NCBI GenBank assembly: GCA_002354735.1
Contig: DEMD01000004.1
Location: 62,001 to 126,000 of the forward strand
Reading direction: 5' to 3'
Source of the DNA: Gammaproteobacteria bacterium UBA2679
Lineage (GTDB): Bacteria; Pseudomonadota; Gammaproteobacteria; Pseudomonadales; Oleiphilaceae
Length of the DNA: 64,000 bases
Shown here: piece by piece, positions 9,241 to 17,546 of the stretch
Numbering within the stretch: the stretch's first letter is position 1
Layout: every line of letters begins with the position of its first letter
Notes under the pieces: model-generated
Told to the model about the DNA's origin: nothing
Databases searched by the model: none
What the model saw: the letters and a program-made list of their open reading frames with translations, nothing else
Program-made: the position numbers and the translations under genes

Positions 9241-10446
9241 CTACTTGCCGTGCTCCATGGCACGCTCGATGGCGAGGGCAACGCCCATGCCACCGCCGAT
9301 GCAGAGGGTGGCGAGACCTTTTTTCGCATCCCGTCGCAGCATCTCATGAATGAGAGTCACGGTGATGCGGCAGCCAGACGCGCCAATAGGATGGCCAAGC
9401 GCTATTGCGCCACCGTTGACGTTGATGCGGTCCACATCCCAACCCAAGGTCTTGTTCACAGCCATGGCCTGCGCAGCGAATGCTTCATTGGCTTCAACGA
9501 GATCGAGTTCATCCAGTGTCCATCCAGCACGTGATAAACAGCGCCTGGTGGCCGGAATCGGTCCGGTGCCCATGATGGATGGATCAACACCGGCGCTGCT
9601 GAAGGCGGCTATCTTCACCAGTGGCTTCAGGCCCAGCTCGGCAGCTTTGTCAGCGCTCATCATGAGTACGACAGCCGCGCCGTCGTTCAAAGAGGACGCG
9701 TTGCCAGCGGTAACCAGGCCTTCTTTCTTGAACGCCGCTTTCAGGCGCGCAAGGCTGAGTGCATCGGCGTCAGCGCGTGGCCCCTCATCTCTATTCACTG
9801 TGAGCGGATCGCCCTTGCGCTGCGGAATTTCTATGCCGACGATCTCGTCGTCAAATCGTCCGGCTTCCTGTGCCGCGACCGCTTTTCGGTGCGAAGCCTC
9901 GGCAAAAGCATCCAGCTCTTCACGATTGAACTGGTATTGCTCTGCCACATTTTCTGCAGTGATGCCCATATGGTACTGGTTGAAGGCATCCCACAACCCA
10001 TCCTTGATCATGGAGTCGACGAGCTCCCAGTTGCCAAGGCGCTGTCCCTGGCGTGACTTCGGCAGGAGGTGAGGGGACAGGCTCATGTTTTCCTGGCCGC
10101 CGGCGAATACGATGTCCGCTTCGCCAGTTGCAATGGCCTGGGACGCCAGGCCGATGGCCTTGAGTCCGCTGCCGCAAACCTTATTGATGGTCATTGCCGA
10201 AACTGTGTCGGGTAGTCCGGCCACCAAGGCCGCCTGTCGTGCAGGATTCTGACCGCAGCCGGCGGTGAGGACCTGACCGAGGATCACCTCATCCACACTC
10301 TCTGGCTTTAGGGCGGTGGACTTCAGGATATCACGAAGCACGGCAGCGCCCAGCTCGTGCGCGGGCACGCTTGAGAGGGCACCGTTGAAGGCACCGATCG
10401 CTGTTCGTTTGGCCGCTACGATTACGACCTCTCTGTATTGGCTCAT
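9241..10446 (-). CDS. Acetyl-CoA C-acetyltransferase (thiolase)
   Basis: A 401-residue thiolase that condenses two acetyl-CoA to acetoacetyl-CoA or runs in reverse. The nucleophilic Cys91 lies in [13 protein letters not shown]. The His of [13 protein letters not shown] and [14 protein letters not shown] motifs and the C-terminal Cys in [12 protein letters not shown] complete the active site. AGGAG lies 8 bases before the ATG. No polyhydroxyalkanoate or butyrate genes are next to it, so whether it acts in PHA synthesis, ketone-body use or fatty-acid breakdown is open. It reads straight into trmL. Confidence 0.93.
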   Translation of the reverse strand: MSQYREVVIVAAKRTAIGAFNGALSSVPAHELGAAVLRDILKSTALKPESVDEVILGQVLTAGCGQNPARQAALVAGLPDTVSAMTINKVCGSGLKAIGLASQAIATGEADIVFAGGQENMSLSPHLLPKSRQGQRLGNWELVDSMIKDGLWDAFNQYHMGITAENVAEQYQFNREELDAFAEASHRKAVAAQEAGRFDDEIVGIEIPQRKGDPLTVNRDEGPRADADALSLARLKAAFKKEGLVTAGNASSLNDGAAVVLMMSADKAAELGLKPLVKIAAFSSAGVDPSIMGTGPIPATRRCLSRAGWTLDELDLVEANEAFAAQAMAVNKTLGWDVDRINVNGGAIALGHPIGASGCRITVTLIHEMLRRDAKKGLATLCIGGGMGVALAIERAMEHGK

Positions 10447-10627
10447 GATCCTGTCTCCTGACCTGGCTGGAATGCTGCTGGCGCTGTGCGCAATGAGTAC
10501 GGCAGTCTACTGCAGCCATCGAGCGAGGCCAATGGCGACGGCAGCAAATTGCCACATCTGGTGTACTTCAATCCGGAGCTCTGATCAAGCTTCTGATTTC
10601 AAAGGTGTTTGCAACGCCTTGCGTGTG

Positions 10628-10646
10628 TGGCATGAATCTTTCATGC
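10628..10646 (+). promoter_or_regulatory. Possible sigma-54-like element and inverted repeat upstream of flgP
   Basis: At 10628-10643 the sequence TGGCATGAATCTTTCA matches the sigma-54 consensus TGGCAYRNNNNTTGCW except for one base in the -12 part (TTTC for TTGC). The same stretch is an inverted repeat, GCATGAA-tct-TTCATGC, at 10630-10646. It lies 48 bases before the flgP-like ATG. In Vibrio, flgOP and flgT belong to the sigma-54 class of flagellar genes, which makes the match worth noting. The -12 mismatch is at an important base, so the call is weak. Confidence 0.3.
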
Positions 10647-10693
10647 ACTTGGTTCTGCGTCAAAGCTCTGGCGAACATACTGGAAGTGTACTT

Positions 10694-11479
10694 ATGAAAA
10701 GATGCCCGACTCTCCTAGGCTCATGTGCCATATTGGCCGCACTGTTACTTAGCGCTTGCGAAAGTGGCCCAGGCTGGCTGTATCACACACATGATTCAGG
10801 CAACGGCAATGTTCAGGTCAGGCCTGAAGGCGTCGCTGCACCCGAAACGCTCGAACCAATCATCATCAGGGCCAGTGGCTATGGCACCTATGAGCATGCG
10901 TCCGATGCAAGGTCGCAGCGCAAGCGCCTGTTAGCCATGCGAGCGTCCAAGCTTGACGCCTATCGTGCCTTGGCTGAGCGTATCTATGGCACATCAATTA
11001 CAGGATCATCGAGCGTCAATGATCTGGTGCTGCAACACGATAGCTTTCGCACACTGGTTGATTCGGTCGTACGCGGAGCGAGAGTCCTGGGCACAACCGA
11101 ACTGTCTGGTGGCGGCTATGAGACCCTTATGGAAGTTTCGCTGGACGGCCGCTTTCAGCGCTGCCTCACCAGCCTCAACTACTTCCGATACGACGCCGAC
11201 TGTCGTCTGCCTCTACCGGCAGCAGATCCAGGATTGACGAGTTATAGCACCGTTACCGTCCCAGGCGAAGACTGGCGTTTTGCCGATAGCAGTACTTCGT
11301 TGGATGCGAATCTGCCTGTGCAGGCGAGAAACGTTCAAGAGCCGCAAATTGCTCAAGAGCCACAGGCTAGCCGAAGTGTCCGGCCGGCTACAGCAGAAGG
11401 TAGGAAGCGACTGGTTGAATCCGCGCGCAAGGGCAGCGGGCTCTATGCGCCGGCAGCAGACAGACAACAGGGCGAGTAG
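10694..11479 (+). CDS. flgP: LPP20-family outer-membrane lipoprotein, FlgP-like
   Basis: A 261-residue lipoprotein with signal peptide and lipobox LLLSAC (Cys22). Residues about 60-150 (IIIRASGYGTYEHASDARSQ, then AMRASKLDAYRALAERIYG) match the LPP20/FlgP pattern, in which the repeated alanine-rich helix precedes a beta-strand. In Vibrio FlgP is an outer-membrane lipoprotein of the flagellar basal disk. This one is longer than Vibrio FlgP (about 145) by a polar C-terminal tail rich in Q, R and S. A Shine-Dalgarno GGAAG precedes the ATG. The next gene, 3 bases on, is flgT, which supports the flagellar reading. Confidence 0.8.
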   Translation: MKRCPTLLGSCAILAALLLSACESGPGWLYHTHDSGNGNVQVRPEGVAAPETLEPIIIRASGYGTYEHASDARSQRKRLLAMRASKLDAYRALAERIYGTSITGSSSVNDLVLQHDSFRTLVDSVVRGARVLGTTELSGGGYETLMEVSLDGRFQRCLTSLNYFRYDADCRLPLPAADPGLTSYSTVTVPGEDWRFADSSTSLDANLPVQARNVQEPQIAQEPQASRSVRPATAEGRKRLVESARKGSGLYAPAADRQQGE

Positions 11480-11482
11480 GCC

Positions 11483-12847
11483 ATGCATTTCAGTAAGCGA
11501 TCTCTTTGCGTTGGTGCAACTGCGTTTGGGCTTGTACTCGGTGCTGTGCCAGTCATGGCCGGGCAGGCCGAGCGTCAGGCTGCAAGCCGTGAGACATCGG
11601 CACCCGCTCTGGTGACTGAAGCGTCCAGTGTCCAACTCCCGTTGCAGCAGAAACTCGCCAGAGGCCAGCTTAAAACCGGCGTCCTGCAGTGGCAGGGTAA
11701 TGGTGCCTGGGTGCGCGCTATCGGCGAGGCGGCGGTAATCGGCGGTGACGTGCAGGCTGCAAGAGCTGCCGCGCAAAAAGATGCGCTGCGAAATGCGGCA
11801 TTGTCCTATGAAGCGGATATTACAAGTTCAGAGACCGTTGAGGCCGGTCGACTGCTGTCGTCCAAGACGACGCTGTCGACCAGAGCTCGTGCCACGCAAG
11901 TGGTCTGGAATGATGAGCAGCTTGTTAATGACACCATACTGATGGCAGTGGAAGCCTTTATGCAACCGCTGCCGCTATGCCCTGCCGAGGCGAGTCAGAG
12001 CGCGCATCTGCGACGTTCAGTGGCTGTCACGGGTTTTCAGATCGATGATCTGCCAGATGCCGGTCTGGGCCGCCTGGACGATCTTCAGCGCAGTTTTCCT
12101 GCTCGCATAGGCCAGTTCCTGAAGAGTTCCGAGCGGCTCGATCCTGTGTTGGTTACCGACATCAATGTGCTTGGAGACCTGCGCAATGCGCCTGCTACCA
12201 ATGAGCATGGCATTGGCCCCCAGCAAAGTCTTGGACTGGCAGAGGACTTTGGCACACAGTTCATAGTCTCCGGCCTGATCCGACGCATGGATGTCGAATC
12301 AGCTGATGCCTATAGCAACTCCGTCTATACCAATGTACGCGATCTGCTCGGCAAGACTAACAAGCAGCGCTGGTTCGAAGCCGATCTGTTCATTCACGAC
12401 GGGTTCAGTGGTGCGCTGATCTTTCAGCAGCGGTATCAGGTTCAGGGACGCTACGATGCGGACGCAGAAGTTGCGCTGCAGATGGATGATGCCGCCTTCC
12501 TCAAGATGCCCTATGGTCAGGCCGTGCTCAGTGTGGCGCGTCAGATGGCTGCAGATGTCGAAGCCAATACAGCCTGTCAGCCCTTCATGGCGCGAATTGC
12601 CGGTCTCGACGACAAGCGTGTGATTCTGAAGAAGGGGAGTGTGACCGGCATTCGTCCAGGGGACCGTTTTCAGGTCTATCGCTCCCGAGAGCTCTACATG
12701 GATGGTGAGATGCTGGGGCGTGAGCTACTGGACCTGAAGCTTGTGGCCAATGTGTCGCATGTTCAGCCCCAGTTTTCATTAGCCACTCTACCGGCCGACC
12801 CTGGCCGGTATAACGTGCAGAAAGGTGACGTACTGATCTTCTGGTAA
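11483..12847 (+). CDS. flgT: Flagellar assembly protein T
   Basis: A 454-residue periplasmic protein with a signal peptide (GATAFGLVLGAVPVMAG). The N-terminal part holds an LPP20-like alpha/beta domain (GEAAVIGGDVQAARAAAQKDALRNAA), the middle has a TolB-N-like domain (VAVTGFQIDD to FIVSGLIRRM), and the end is a small beta-barrel (KKGSVTGIRPGDRFQVYR to GDVLIFW). This three-domain layout is that of Vibrio FlgT, which builds the H-ring needed for the sodium-driven stator. It is 3 bases downstream of the FlgP-like gene. No other flagellar gene lies in the window. Confidence 0.88.
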   Translation: MHFSKRSLCVGATAFGLVLGAVPVMAGQAERQAASRETSAPALVTEASSVQLPLQQKLARGQLKTGVLQWQGNGAWVRAIGEAAVIGGDVQAARAAAQKDALRNAALSYEADITSSETVEAGRLLSSKTTLSTRARATQVVWNDEQLVNDTILMAVEAFMQPLPLCPAEASQSAHLRRSVAVTGFQIDDLPDAGLGRLDDLQRSFPARIGQFLKSSERLDPVLVTDINVLGDLRNAPATNEHGIGPQQSLGLAEDFGTQFIVSGLIRRMDVESADAYSNSVYTNVRDLLGKTNKQRWFEADLFIHDGFSGALIFQQRYQVQGRYDADAEVALQMDDAAFLKMPYGQAVLSVARQMAADVEANTACQPFMARIAGLDDKRVILKKGSVTGIRPGDRFQVYRSRELYMDGEMLGRELLDLKLVANVSHVQPQFSLATLPADPGRYNVQKGDVLIFW

Positions 12848-12853
12848 GCGGAC

Positions 12854-13540
12854 TTACATGATCTGCTTGGAAACGACTTCAGACAGATCGCTTTCTTCGC
12901 CATTGAGATCCACCGTTGCGACAGCAAAATGATGCTCGCCGCTCGGGAGTCCGTTAAGCTCATAGCTCAGTAGCGACGATTCTACCTTGTAATCGCGACC
13001 TATACTGCCATCTGCGTTGCTGTGGTAAATCCTGTATGCAGCAATATCAGTAGCTGACAAGGCGCTGCCATCAACTCGCTTGGCTGGCGCGGTCCAGGAT
13101 AATCTGGCGCTACGGTCCACAGCGACTGTCAGGTTCGCCGCATGAGTTGTTGCTGAGGCCTTGCCGCTGGTGATTACCACATCATAACTGCCGCTATCAG
13201 CCATAACGGCGTTGTTGATAGTGAAGCTTGAGCGTACCGCATTCGCGATAGGCTTGCCGTCCTTGCGCCACTGATACTTGATAATGCCTTTCGACGTGGC
13301 GCTTGTATTCATGGTCACGCTTTTATCAAGGAATACAGTCTGCGAGACGGGGTGGAGTGATATGTCCACCTTGCCACCGATATTCTTCTTGCTGGCCGTG
13401 TCGCCAACGGAATGTTGGGAACCAGAACCCGCCACCGAGCTTTCTGAATCCTTCGTAGACTGCTCATAGCAGCCCTGCAGGCCCAGTACAGCAACTAACA
13501 TGCTGCCGGTGAATAGTCTGTTGAATGATATGAAAGTCAT
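12854..13540 (-). CDS. Lipoprotein with Ig-like and fibronectin III-like domains (copy 1)
   Basis: A 228-residue predicted lipoprotein: signal peptide ending LGLQGC (Cys24), a short Ser/Gly-rich linker, an Ig-like domain around YQWRKDGKPI and DSGSYDVVITSG, and an FN3-like domain (LSWTAPAKR to HHFAVATVDLNGEES). It shares its plan and much of its sequence with the gene just upstream at 13702-14604, for example LQGCYEQ and AAYRIYHSN. ATG 13540 follows AGGGTGG; a GTG at 13549 is also in frame. Ig/FN3 modules suggest binding to surface polymers, but no ligand can be named. It ends 6 bases from the convergent flgT stop. Confidence 0.82.
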   Translation of the reverse strand: MTFISFNRLFTGSMLVAVLGLQGCYEQSTKDSESSVAGSGSQHSVGDTASKKNIGGKVDISLHPVSQTVFLDKSVTMNTSATSKGIIKYQWRKDGKPIANAVRSSFTINNAVMADSGSYDVVITSGKASATTHAANLTVAVDRSARLSWTAPAKRVDGSALSATDIAAYRIYHSNADGSIGRDYKVESSLLSYELNGLPSGEHHFAVATVDLNGEESDLSEVVSKQIM

Positions 13541-13701
13541 AACTGCCACCCTAAAACTGTTCTCGATAACGTTGAGATCAGTCTATGTTCAGGTGCTGGC
13601 TTTCACTGGAATGCCGTCACTTTTAGGGCATCAAAACCGTCAACTAATTGTCATCTGACTATTAAGTGCTCGATAATTTGCGCTGGTTCACAAAAAGTCG
13701 C

Positions 13702-14604
13702 TTAGAGTATGCGTTTCGTGACTACTGCTGAGAGTGTGCTCTCCATGCCATTTATATCGACGGTGGCGATGGCGAAGTGGTGGGCGCCACGGGGCAGGTT
13801 GTCCAGTTCGAATCGCTGCTGGCTCGGATCGACTTCGTAGTCTCGTCCAATGCTGCCATCGTCGTTGCTGTGATAGATACGATAGGCAGCAATTTCCTCC
13901 TCAGATAGCGGTGTGCCGTCAGCACGCTTGGCCGGCGGGGCCCATGAGAGGCTCGCGCTGCGGTCCGCTTCGATAGTGATATGGGCAGTGCGCGACATGA
14001 CGATTCGCTGGCCACTGATGACAATGACCTCATACCTACCAGCATCTGCTGCAGTAGCGCTCGCCACGGTATAGCTTGCGCGTACAGCGTTGCGGATCAC
14101 TCGACCATTTTTTCGCCACCGGTAGCGAAGCGTTTTGTTGCCAGTCGCGCTGACATTGAGCGTAAAGCTCGTTGTAGGTGCCACTGCCTGCGACATGGGG
14201 TGAAGCGAGATCGTCACCGAATCGCGTTGCGAGATAGCAGTGGGGCTATTCGTATTGCTGGCTGTAGCCGCAGAGTCAGTGCTGGTTGAGGCGCCTGCGC
14301 CACTGTTGCTTGTATGACCGGGAGCGGTGTTGCTTTGCTGACCTGAGCTCGTGGTGGCCGTGTTACCTGAACCCGCCTCAGTATGATTAGCTGGGCTCGT
14401 GTTAGCTGTGTTGTCTGAGTCATCGCTGGGCTGATTGCTTGAGCCCGCGCTGCTTGCATCATCCGGCCCAGCACCGGTGTTATTGCCAGAATCGGTGATG
14501 GCGTCATTAGCGCCCGGCGTAGTCTGCTCATAGCAACCCTGGAGGCTGAAAAGCGCAATAAAGACGAGTGCGGAGAAGAATCGGGTGAGTGATATGAGGT
14601 TCAT
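13702..14604 (-). CDS. Lipoprotein with Ser/Thr/Asn-rich linker, Ig-like and FN3-like domains (copy 2)
   Basis: A 300-residue paralogue of the 12854-13540 protein. It has the lipobox LQGC (Cys24), then about 100 residues of low-complexity linker rich in S, T, N, G and A (residues about 30-130), then the Ig-like domain (YRWRKNGRVI, DAGRYEVIVIS) and the FN3-like domain (LSWAPPAKR to HHFAIATVDINGMES). The main difference from copy 1 is the long linker, which would hold the domains away from the membrane. AAGGATGG precedes the ATG. It is transcribed first of the pair, with 161 bases between them. Confidence 0.82.
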   Translation of the reverse strand: MNLISLTRFFSALVFIALFSLQGCYEQTTPGANDAITDSGNNTGAGPDDASSAGSSNQPSDDSDNTANTSPANHTEAGSGNTATTSSGQQSNTAPGHTSNSGAGASTSTDSAATASNTNSPTAISQRDSVTISLHPMSQAVAPTTSFTLNVSATGNKTLRYRWRKNGRVIRNAVRASYTVASATAADAGRYEVIVISGQRIVMSRTAHITIEADRSASLSWAPPAKRADGTPLSEEEIAAYRIYHSNDDGSIGRDYEVDPSQQRFELDNLPRGAHHFAIATVDINGMESTLSAVVTKRIL

Positions 14605-14876
14605 ACTGCCATCCTTGATTACATTTCCTTAACAGGCGGGCAGTCTACGATGAGCAGAAATTCGTATAGCGACGGGCGTCACTTTTATGGATATAAAATC
14701 AGCGGGATTACGTCAAAATACGTATGAATGTATGAAACTGAGAGACGTCTCACACTTCTGGTTTGGCGGGGATTAGACAGCTTAAAAATCATGAACTACC
14801 GCGGAGCGGATAACGGAGATATGAGCGGCAGCGGGCCTGTCGCATCTGCCCGCTAATACCGTCGCCGCCTCTTCTG
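14605..14876. other. Spacer between sufE and the Ig/FN3 lipoprotein gene
   Basis: No gene seen. The part nearest the lipoprotein (14640-14800) is AT-rich and probably holds its promoter. Near the sufE end, AGCGGGC at 14830-14836 can pair with GCCCGCT at 14848-14854, a 7-bp stem with an 11-base loop. It would sit in the 3' region of the suf transcript. No T-run follows, so its role as terminator is doubtful. Confidence 0.4.
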
Positions 14877-15338
14877 CTAATTGCGTGCGATAGTCTGTAT
14901 AGTGCCGATCATGGCTCTAAGGCCATTGCCTCGAGTAGGGCTCAGATGATTCAGTAGCCCAAGCTCGTCAAAGACAGCGTGAAGATCAGCATCGGCCACT
15001 TGCTTGGCTTTCTGCTCATTGGTAGCCAGCATGACGATAGCAGCGAGACCTTTGACGATATGCGCGTCGCTATCAATCAATACTCGTAATATATCGGACT
15101 GCTCGTCCCGAGTAGCGAGGTACCAGACCTGACTCTGGCAGCCAAAAATCTGATTGGCCTCCGTGCGTGCTACTTCAGGAATGGCTGGCGATTTTCGACC
15201 AAGCTCGATGATGTAGCCGTAGCGATCCTCCCAGTCTTCGAGAAACTCAAAGTTTTCCTTCACTTCAGCCAGGGTCAGCTCGGAACCGAGCGGGTTCTTC
15301 GCCAGTAACTCATTCAGTTGCGCTTTCTCGAGACTCAT
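14877..15338 (-). CDS. sufE: Cysteine desulfuration protein SufE
   Basis: A 153-residue sulfur-acceptor protein that takes persulfide from SufS and passes it to the SufBCD scaffold. The acceptor Cys67 is in IFGCQSQVW, and the surrounding ELGRK and EANQ residues are typical. Its ATG overlaps the sufT stop by one base (TGATG), which means translational coupling and decides the start over a TTG one codon earlier. It is the last gene of the suf operon. SufE at the end, behind SufT, is common outside the enterobacteria. Confidence 0.94.
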   Translation of the reverse strand: MSLEKAQLNELLAKNPLGSELTLAEVKENFEFLEDWEDRYGYIIELGRKSPAIPEVARTEANQIFGCQSQVWYLATRDEQSDILRVLIDSDAHIVKGLAAIVMLATNEQKAKQVADADLHAVFDELGLLNHLSPTRGNGLRAMIGTIQTIARN

Positions 15339-15880
15339 CAAAGCATTCCAAGTTCAAGCTTGGCCACTTCAGACATGCGATCATTGTCCCATGGCGGATC
15401 GAAGATCATCTTCACGTCGACTCTGTCGACATTGGGCACCATCGACACCTTGGATTTTACATCGTCAGCGATCACAGGTCCCATGCCGCAGCCTGGGGCG
15501 GTAAGCGTCATATCAATTTCGACAATGTTTTCATCGCCTGTCTGCTGAATCTCCATCCGGTAGATCAGACCAAGGTCGACAATATTTACAGGGATTTCAG
15601 GATCGTATACGGCGGCGAGAGCGTCCCAGACATGAGCTTCGCTGACTTCGCCTTCAACAGGTTCTGAAAACTCAAAATCAAACACGCTCTTGCCAAGCGC
15701 GTCCGCATCTTTCGCTTCGATTCGGGCCATGTTGCCGTTGTAGACGATGGTGAAACTACCGCCGAGCGCCTGTGTAATCGTCACGAATACATCGGCAGGC
15801 ACTTCGATTTCAGTACCATCAGGCACCTGCCTTGCGATACAGGGCCGCTTGGTAAGAACGACTTCACGCTCCAGTGCCAT
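15338..15880 (-). CDS. sufT: Iron-sulfur assembly protein SufT (MIP18/DUF59 family)
   Basis: A 180-residue protein with the DUF59 domain in the C-terminal half: VWDALAAVYDPEIPVNIVDLGLIY and the conserved cysteine in LTAPGCGMGP, then VKMIFDPPWD. The N-terminal extension (REVVLTKRPCIARQVPDG) is the SufT-specific part. SufT helps in maturation of Fe-S proteins under high demand. GGAG lies 8 bases before the ATG. It starts 4 bases after sufA and overlaps sufE by one base, so it is firmly in the operon. Confidence 0.93.
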   Translation of the reverse strand: MALEREVVLTKRPCIARQVPDGTEIEVPADVFVTITQALGGSFTIVYNGNMARIEAKDADALGKSVFDFEFSEPVEGEVSEAHVWDALAAVYDPEIPVNIVDLGLIYRMEIQQTGDENIVEIDMTLTAPGCGMGPVIADDVKSKVSMVPNVDRVDVKMIFDPPWDNDRMSEVAKLELGML

Positions 15881-15884
15881 CCGT

Positions 15885-16268
15885 TTACTCCGTTACAAGG
15901 GTGTCGGTGGTGAAGCTTTCACCGCAGCCACAAGAAGCGCCTGCATTGGGGTTGTGGAAGCGAAACATTGAGTTCAGCCCCTGCTTGACGAAATCGACGG
16001 TGGTGCCGCTGAGCACCGGGAGCGCCTGCCGGCTGACGACGACGCGTGTGCCTTCGAAGTCGAAAACCTCATCCTCGTCATTGATCGAATCCGCAACATC
16101 GACCACGTACATGTAGCCGGAGCAGCCACTCATCTTCACGCCAATCCTGAAAGCCGCAGCCGTGGGGTGCTGCTGCATCTGCGAGGCGATATGCCGTCTG
16201 GCGCTGTCGGTCAACTCGAGGGCGGCCCCGCGGGCGCTGGGCTCAACCGTATTTACCTGTGCAGTCAT
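15885..16268 (-). CDS. sufA: A-type iron-sulfur carrier protein (SufA/IscA family)
   Basis: A 127-residue HesB/IscA protein that carries Fe-S clusters from the scaffold to targets. The three conserved cysteines are present: one in GVKMSGCSGYMY and two in ASCGCGESF near the C-terminus. GGAAGG lies 8 bases before the ATG. It lies between sufS and sufT in the suf operon. An N-terminal stretch of about 15 residues (TAQVNTVEPSARGAA) precedes the domain and is variable in the family. Confidence 0.92.
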   Translation of the reverse strand: MTAQVNTVEPSARGAALELTDSARRHIASQMQQHPTAAAFRIGVKMSGCSGYMYVVDVADSINDEDEVFDFEGTRVVVSRQALPVLSGTTVDFVKQGLNSMFRFHNPNAGASCGCGESFTTDTLVTE

Positions 16269-16316
16269 GGCGTTACCTTCCCGATTGTCGAGTGCTGCGC
16301 AAAGCTGTCTGGTGCA

Positions 16317-17546
16317 TCACGCATAGATTTTTACAATTTTCCGTAGTCCATTGAACAGCGCGTCTACTTCTTCAACAGTGTTATAAAAGGCGAAGGACGC
16401 TCTGGCAGTGCCTGTCATGCCGAAGTGATTCATCAAGGGCTGTGTGCAGTGATGGCCGCTGCGGATGGCGATGCCCTGCTGGTCGAGCAGTGTACCGATA
16501 TCGTTGGAGTGAATACCTTCAACGTTGAACGACAACACGCTGACTTTGGTTGGCGCAGTACCCACGAGCTGAAGGCCGGGGATATCGCGCGAGGCCTCTG
16601 TCGCCCTGGCAAGCAAGGCCTGCTCGTGGGCTTCAGCGGCTTTACGATCCATAAGCCCGAGATAATCCAGCGCCGCAGTCAGACCAACCGCCTGAGCGAT
16701 GGCAGGTGTGCCAGCTTCGAATTTGAAGGGCAGCTGATTGAAGGTGGTGCCATCAAAGGACACGCGCTCAATCATCTCGCCACCAGTTTGCCAGGGCGGC
16801 ATGGCCTCCAGCAAAAATTGCTTGCCGTAGAGTGCGCCAATGCCAGTAGGTCCGAAAACCTTGTGCGAAGAGAACACGTAAAAGTCGCAGTCGAGCGCCT
16901 GTACATCGACCGACAGGTGCGGCGTGGCCTGGGCACCGTCGACGAGCACCTTTGCATCAACTTTGCGGGCCAGTCGAATCATCTCCGCAACAGGATTGAT
17001 GGTGCCGAGCGCATTGCTGACATGGCTCACGGCCACCAACCTGACCTTGTCCGTCAATTTGCTGCGATAGTCATCCAGATCGATTTCGCCTTCTGGTGTA
17101 ACCAGCACAGGCTGGACTTCTGCGCCGGTCTGCAAGGCGACCTGCTGCCAGGGCACGATGTTGGCGTGATGTTCCAGCATCGACACCAGTATCACGTCGC
17201 CGGTCTTCAGGTTTTCTCTGCCCCAGCTCTGCGCGACCAGATTAATGCCTTCTGTGGTGCCCTTGACCCAGATGATCTCCTGAGTGCTCTTCGCGTTCAG
17301 GAATTGCCTGACCCGCTCACGAGCGCCTTCGAAAGCAATCGTCGCCCGGTCCGCCAGCGCATGAGCCGCCCGATGCACGTTCGAATTGAACTGCTCGTAA
17401 TACAGCTGCTCCGCTTTGATAACCGATGACGGCTTCTGCGAAGTGGCCGCATTATCGAGGTAGACCAGCGGCTTGTTACGAATCTGCTGCGCGAGAATCG
17501 GAAAATCTGCCCGGATCTTGTCGACATCAAAAGCCTGTAGCGTCAC
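16317..17546 (-). CDS. sufS: Cysteine desulfurase SufS
   Basis: A 409-residue, PLP-dependent group II desulfurase that takes sulfur from cysteine. The Schiff-base lysine is in FSSHKVFGPTGIGALYG. The catalytic cysteine, at about residue 367, is in RSGHHCTQPLMNHFG. Family signatures DFPILAQ and YLDNAATSQKP are at the N-terminus. The start is GTG, overlapping the sufD stop as GTGA. This places it directly behind sufBCD, with its partner SufE two genes downstream. Confidence 0.97.
   Translation of the reverse strand: MTLQAFDVDKIRADFPILAQQIRNKPLVYLDNAATSQKPSSVIKAEQLYYEQFNSNVHRAAHALADRATIAFEGARERVRQFLNAKSTQEIIWVKGTTEGINLVAQSWGRENLKTGDVILVSMLEHHANIVPWQQVALQTGAEVQPVLVTPEGEIDLDDYRSKLTDKVRLVAVSHVSNALGTINPVAEMIRLARKVDAKVLVDGAQATPHLSVDVQALDCDFYVFSSHKVFGPTGIGALYGKQFLLEAMPPWQTGGEMIERVSFDGTTFNQLPFKFEAGTPAIAQAVGLTAALDYLGLMDRKAAEAHEQALLARATEASRDIPGLQLVGTAPTKVSVLSFNVEGIHSNDIGTLLDQQGIAIRSGHHCTQPLMNHFGMTGTARASFAFYNTVEEVDALFNGLRKIVKIYA

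Noticed and set aside
16425..17429. Open frame of 334 residues on the + strand opposite sufS
   Set aside because: SufS on the other strand has all its catalytic motifs and overlaps its neighbours by codons; this frame has no family features.
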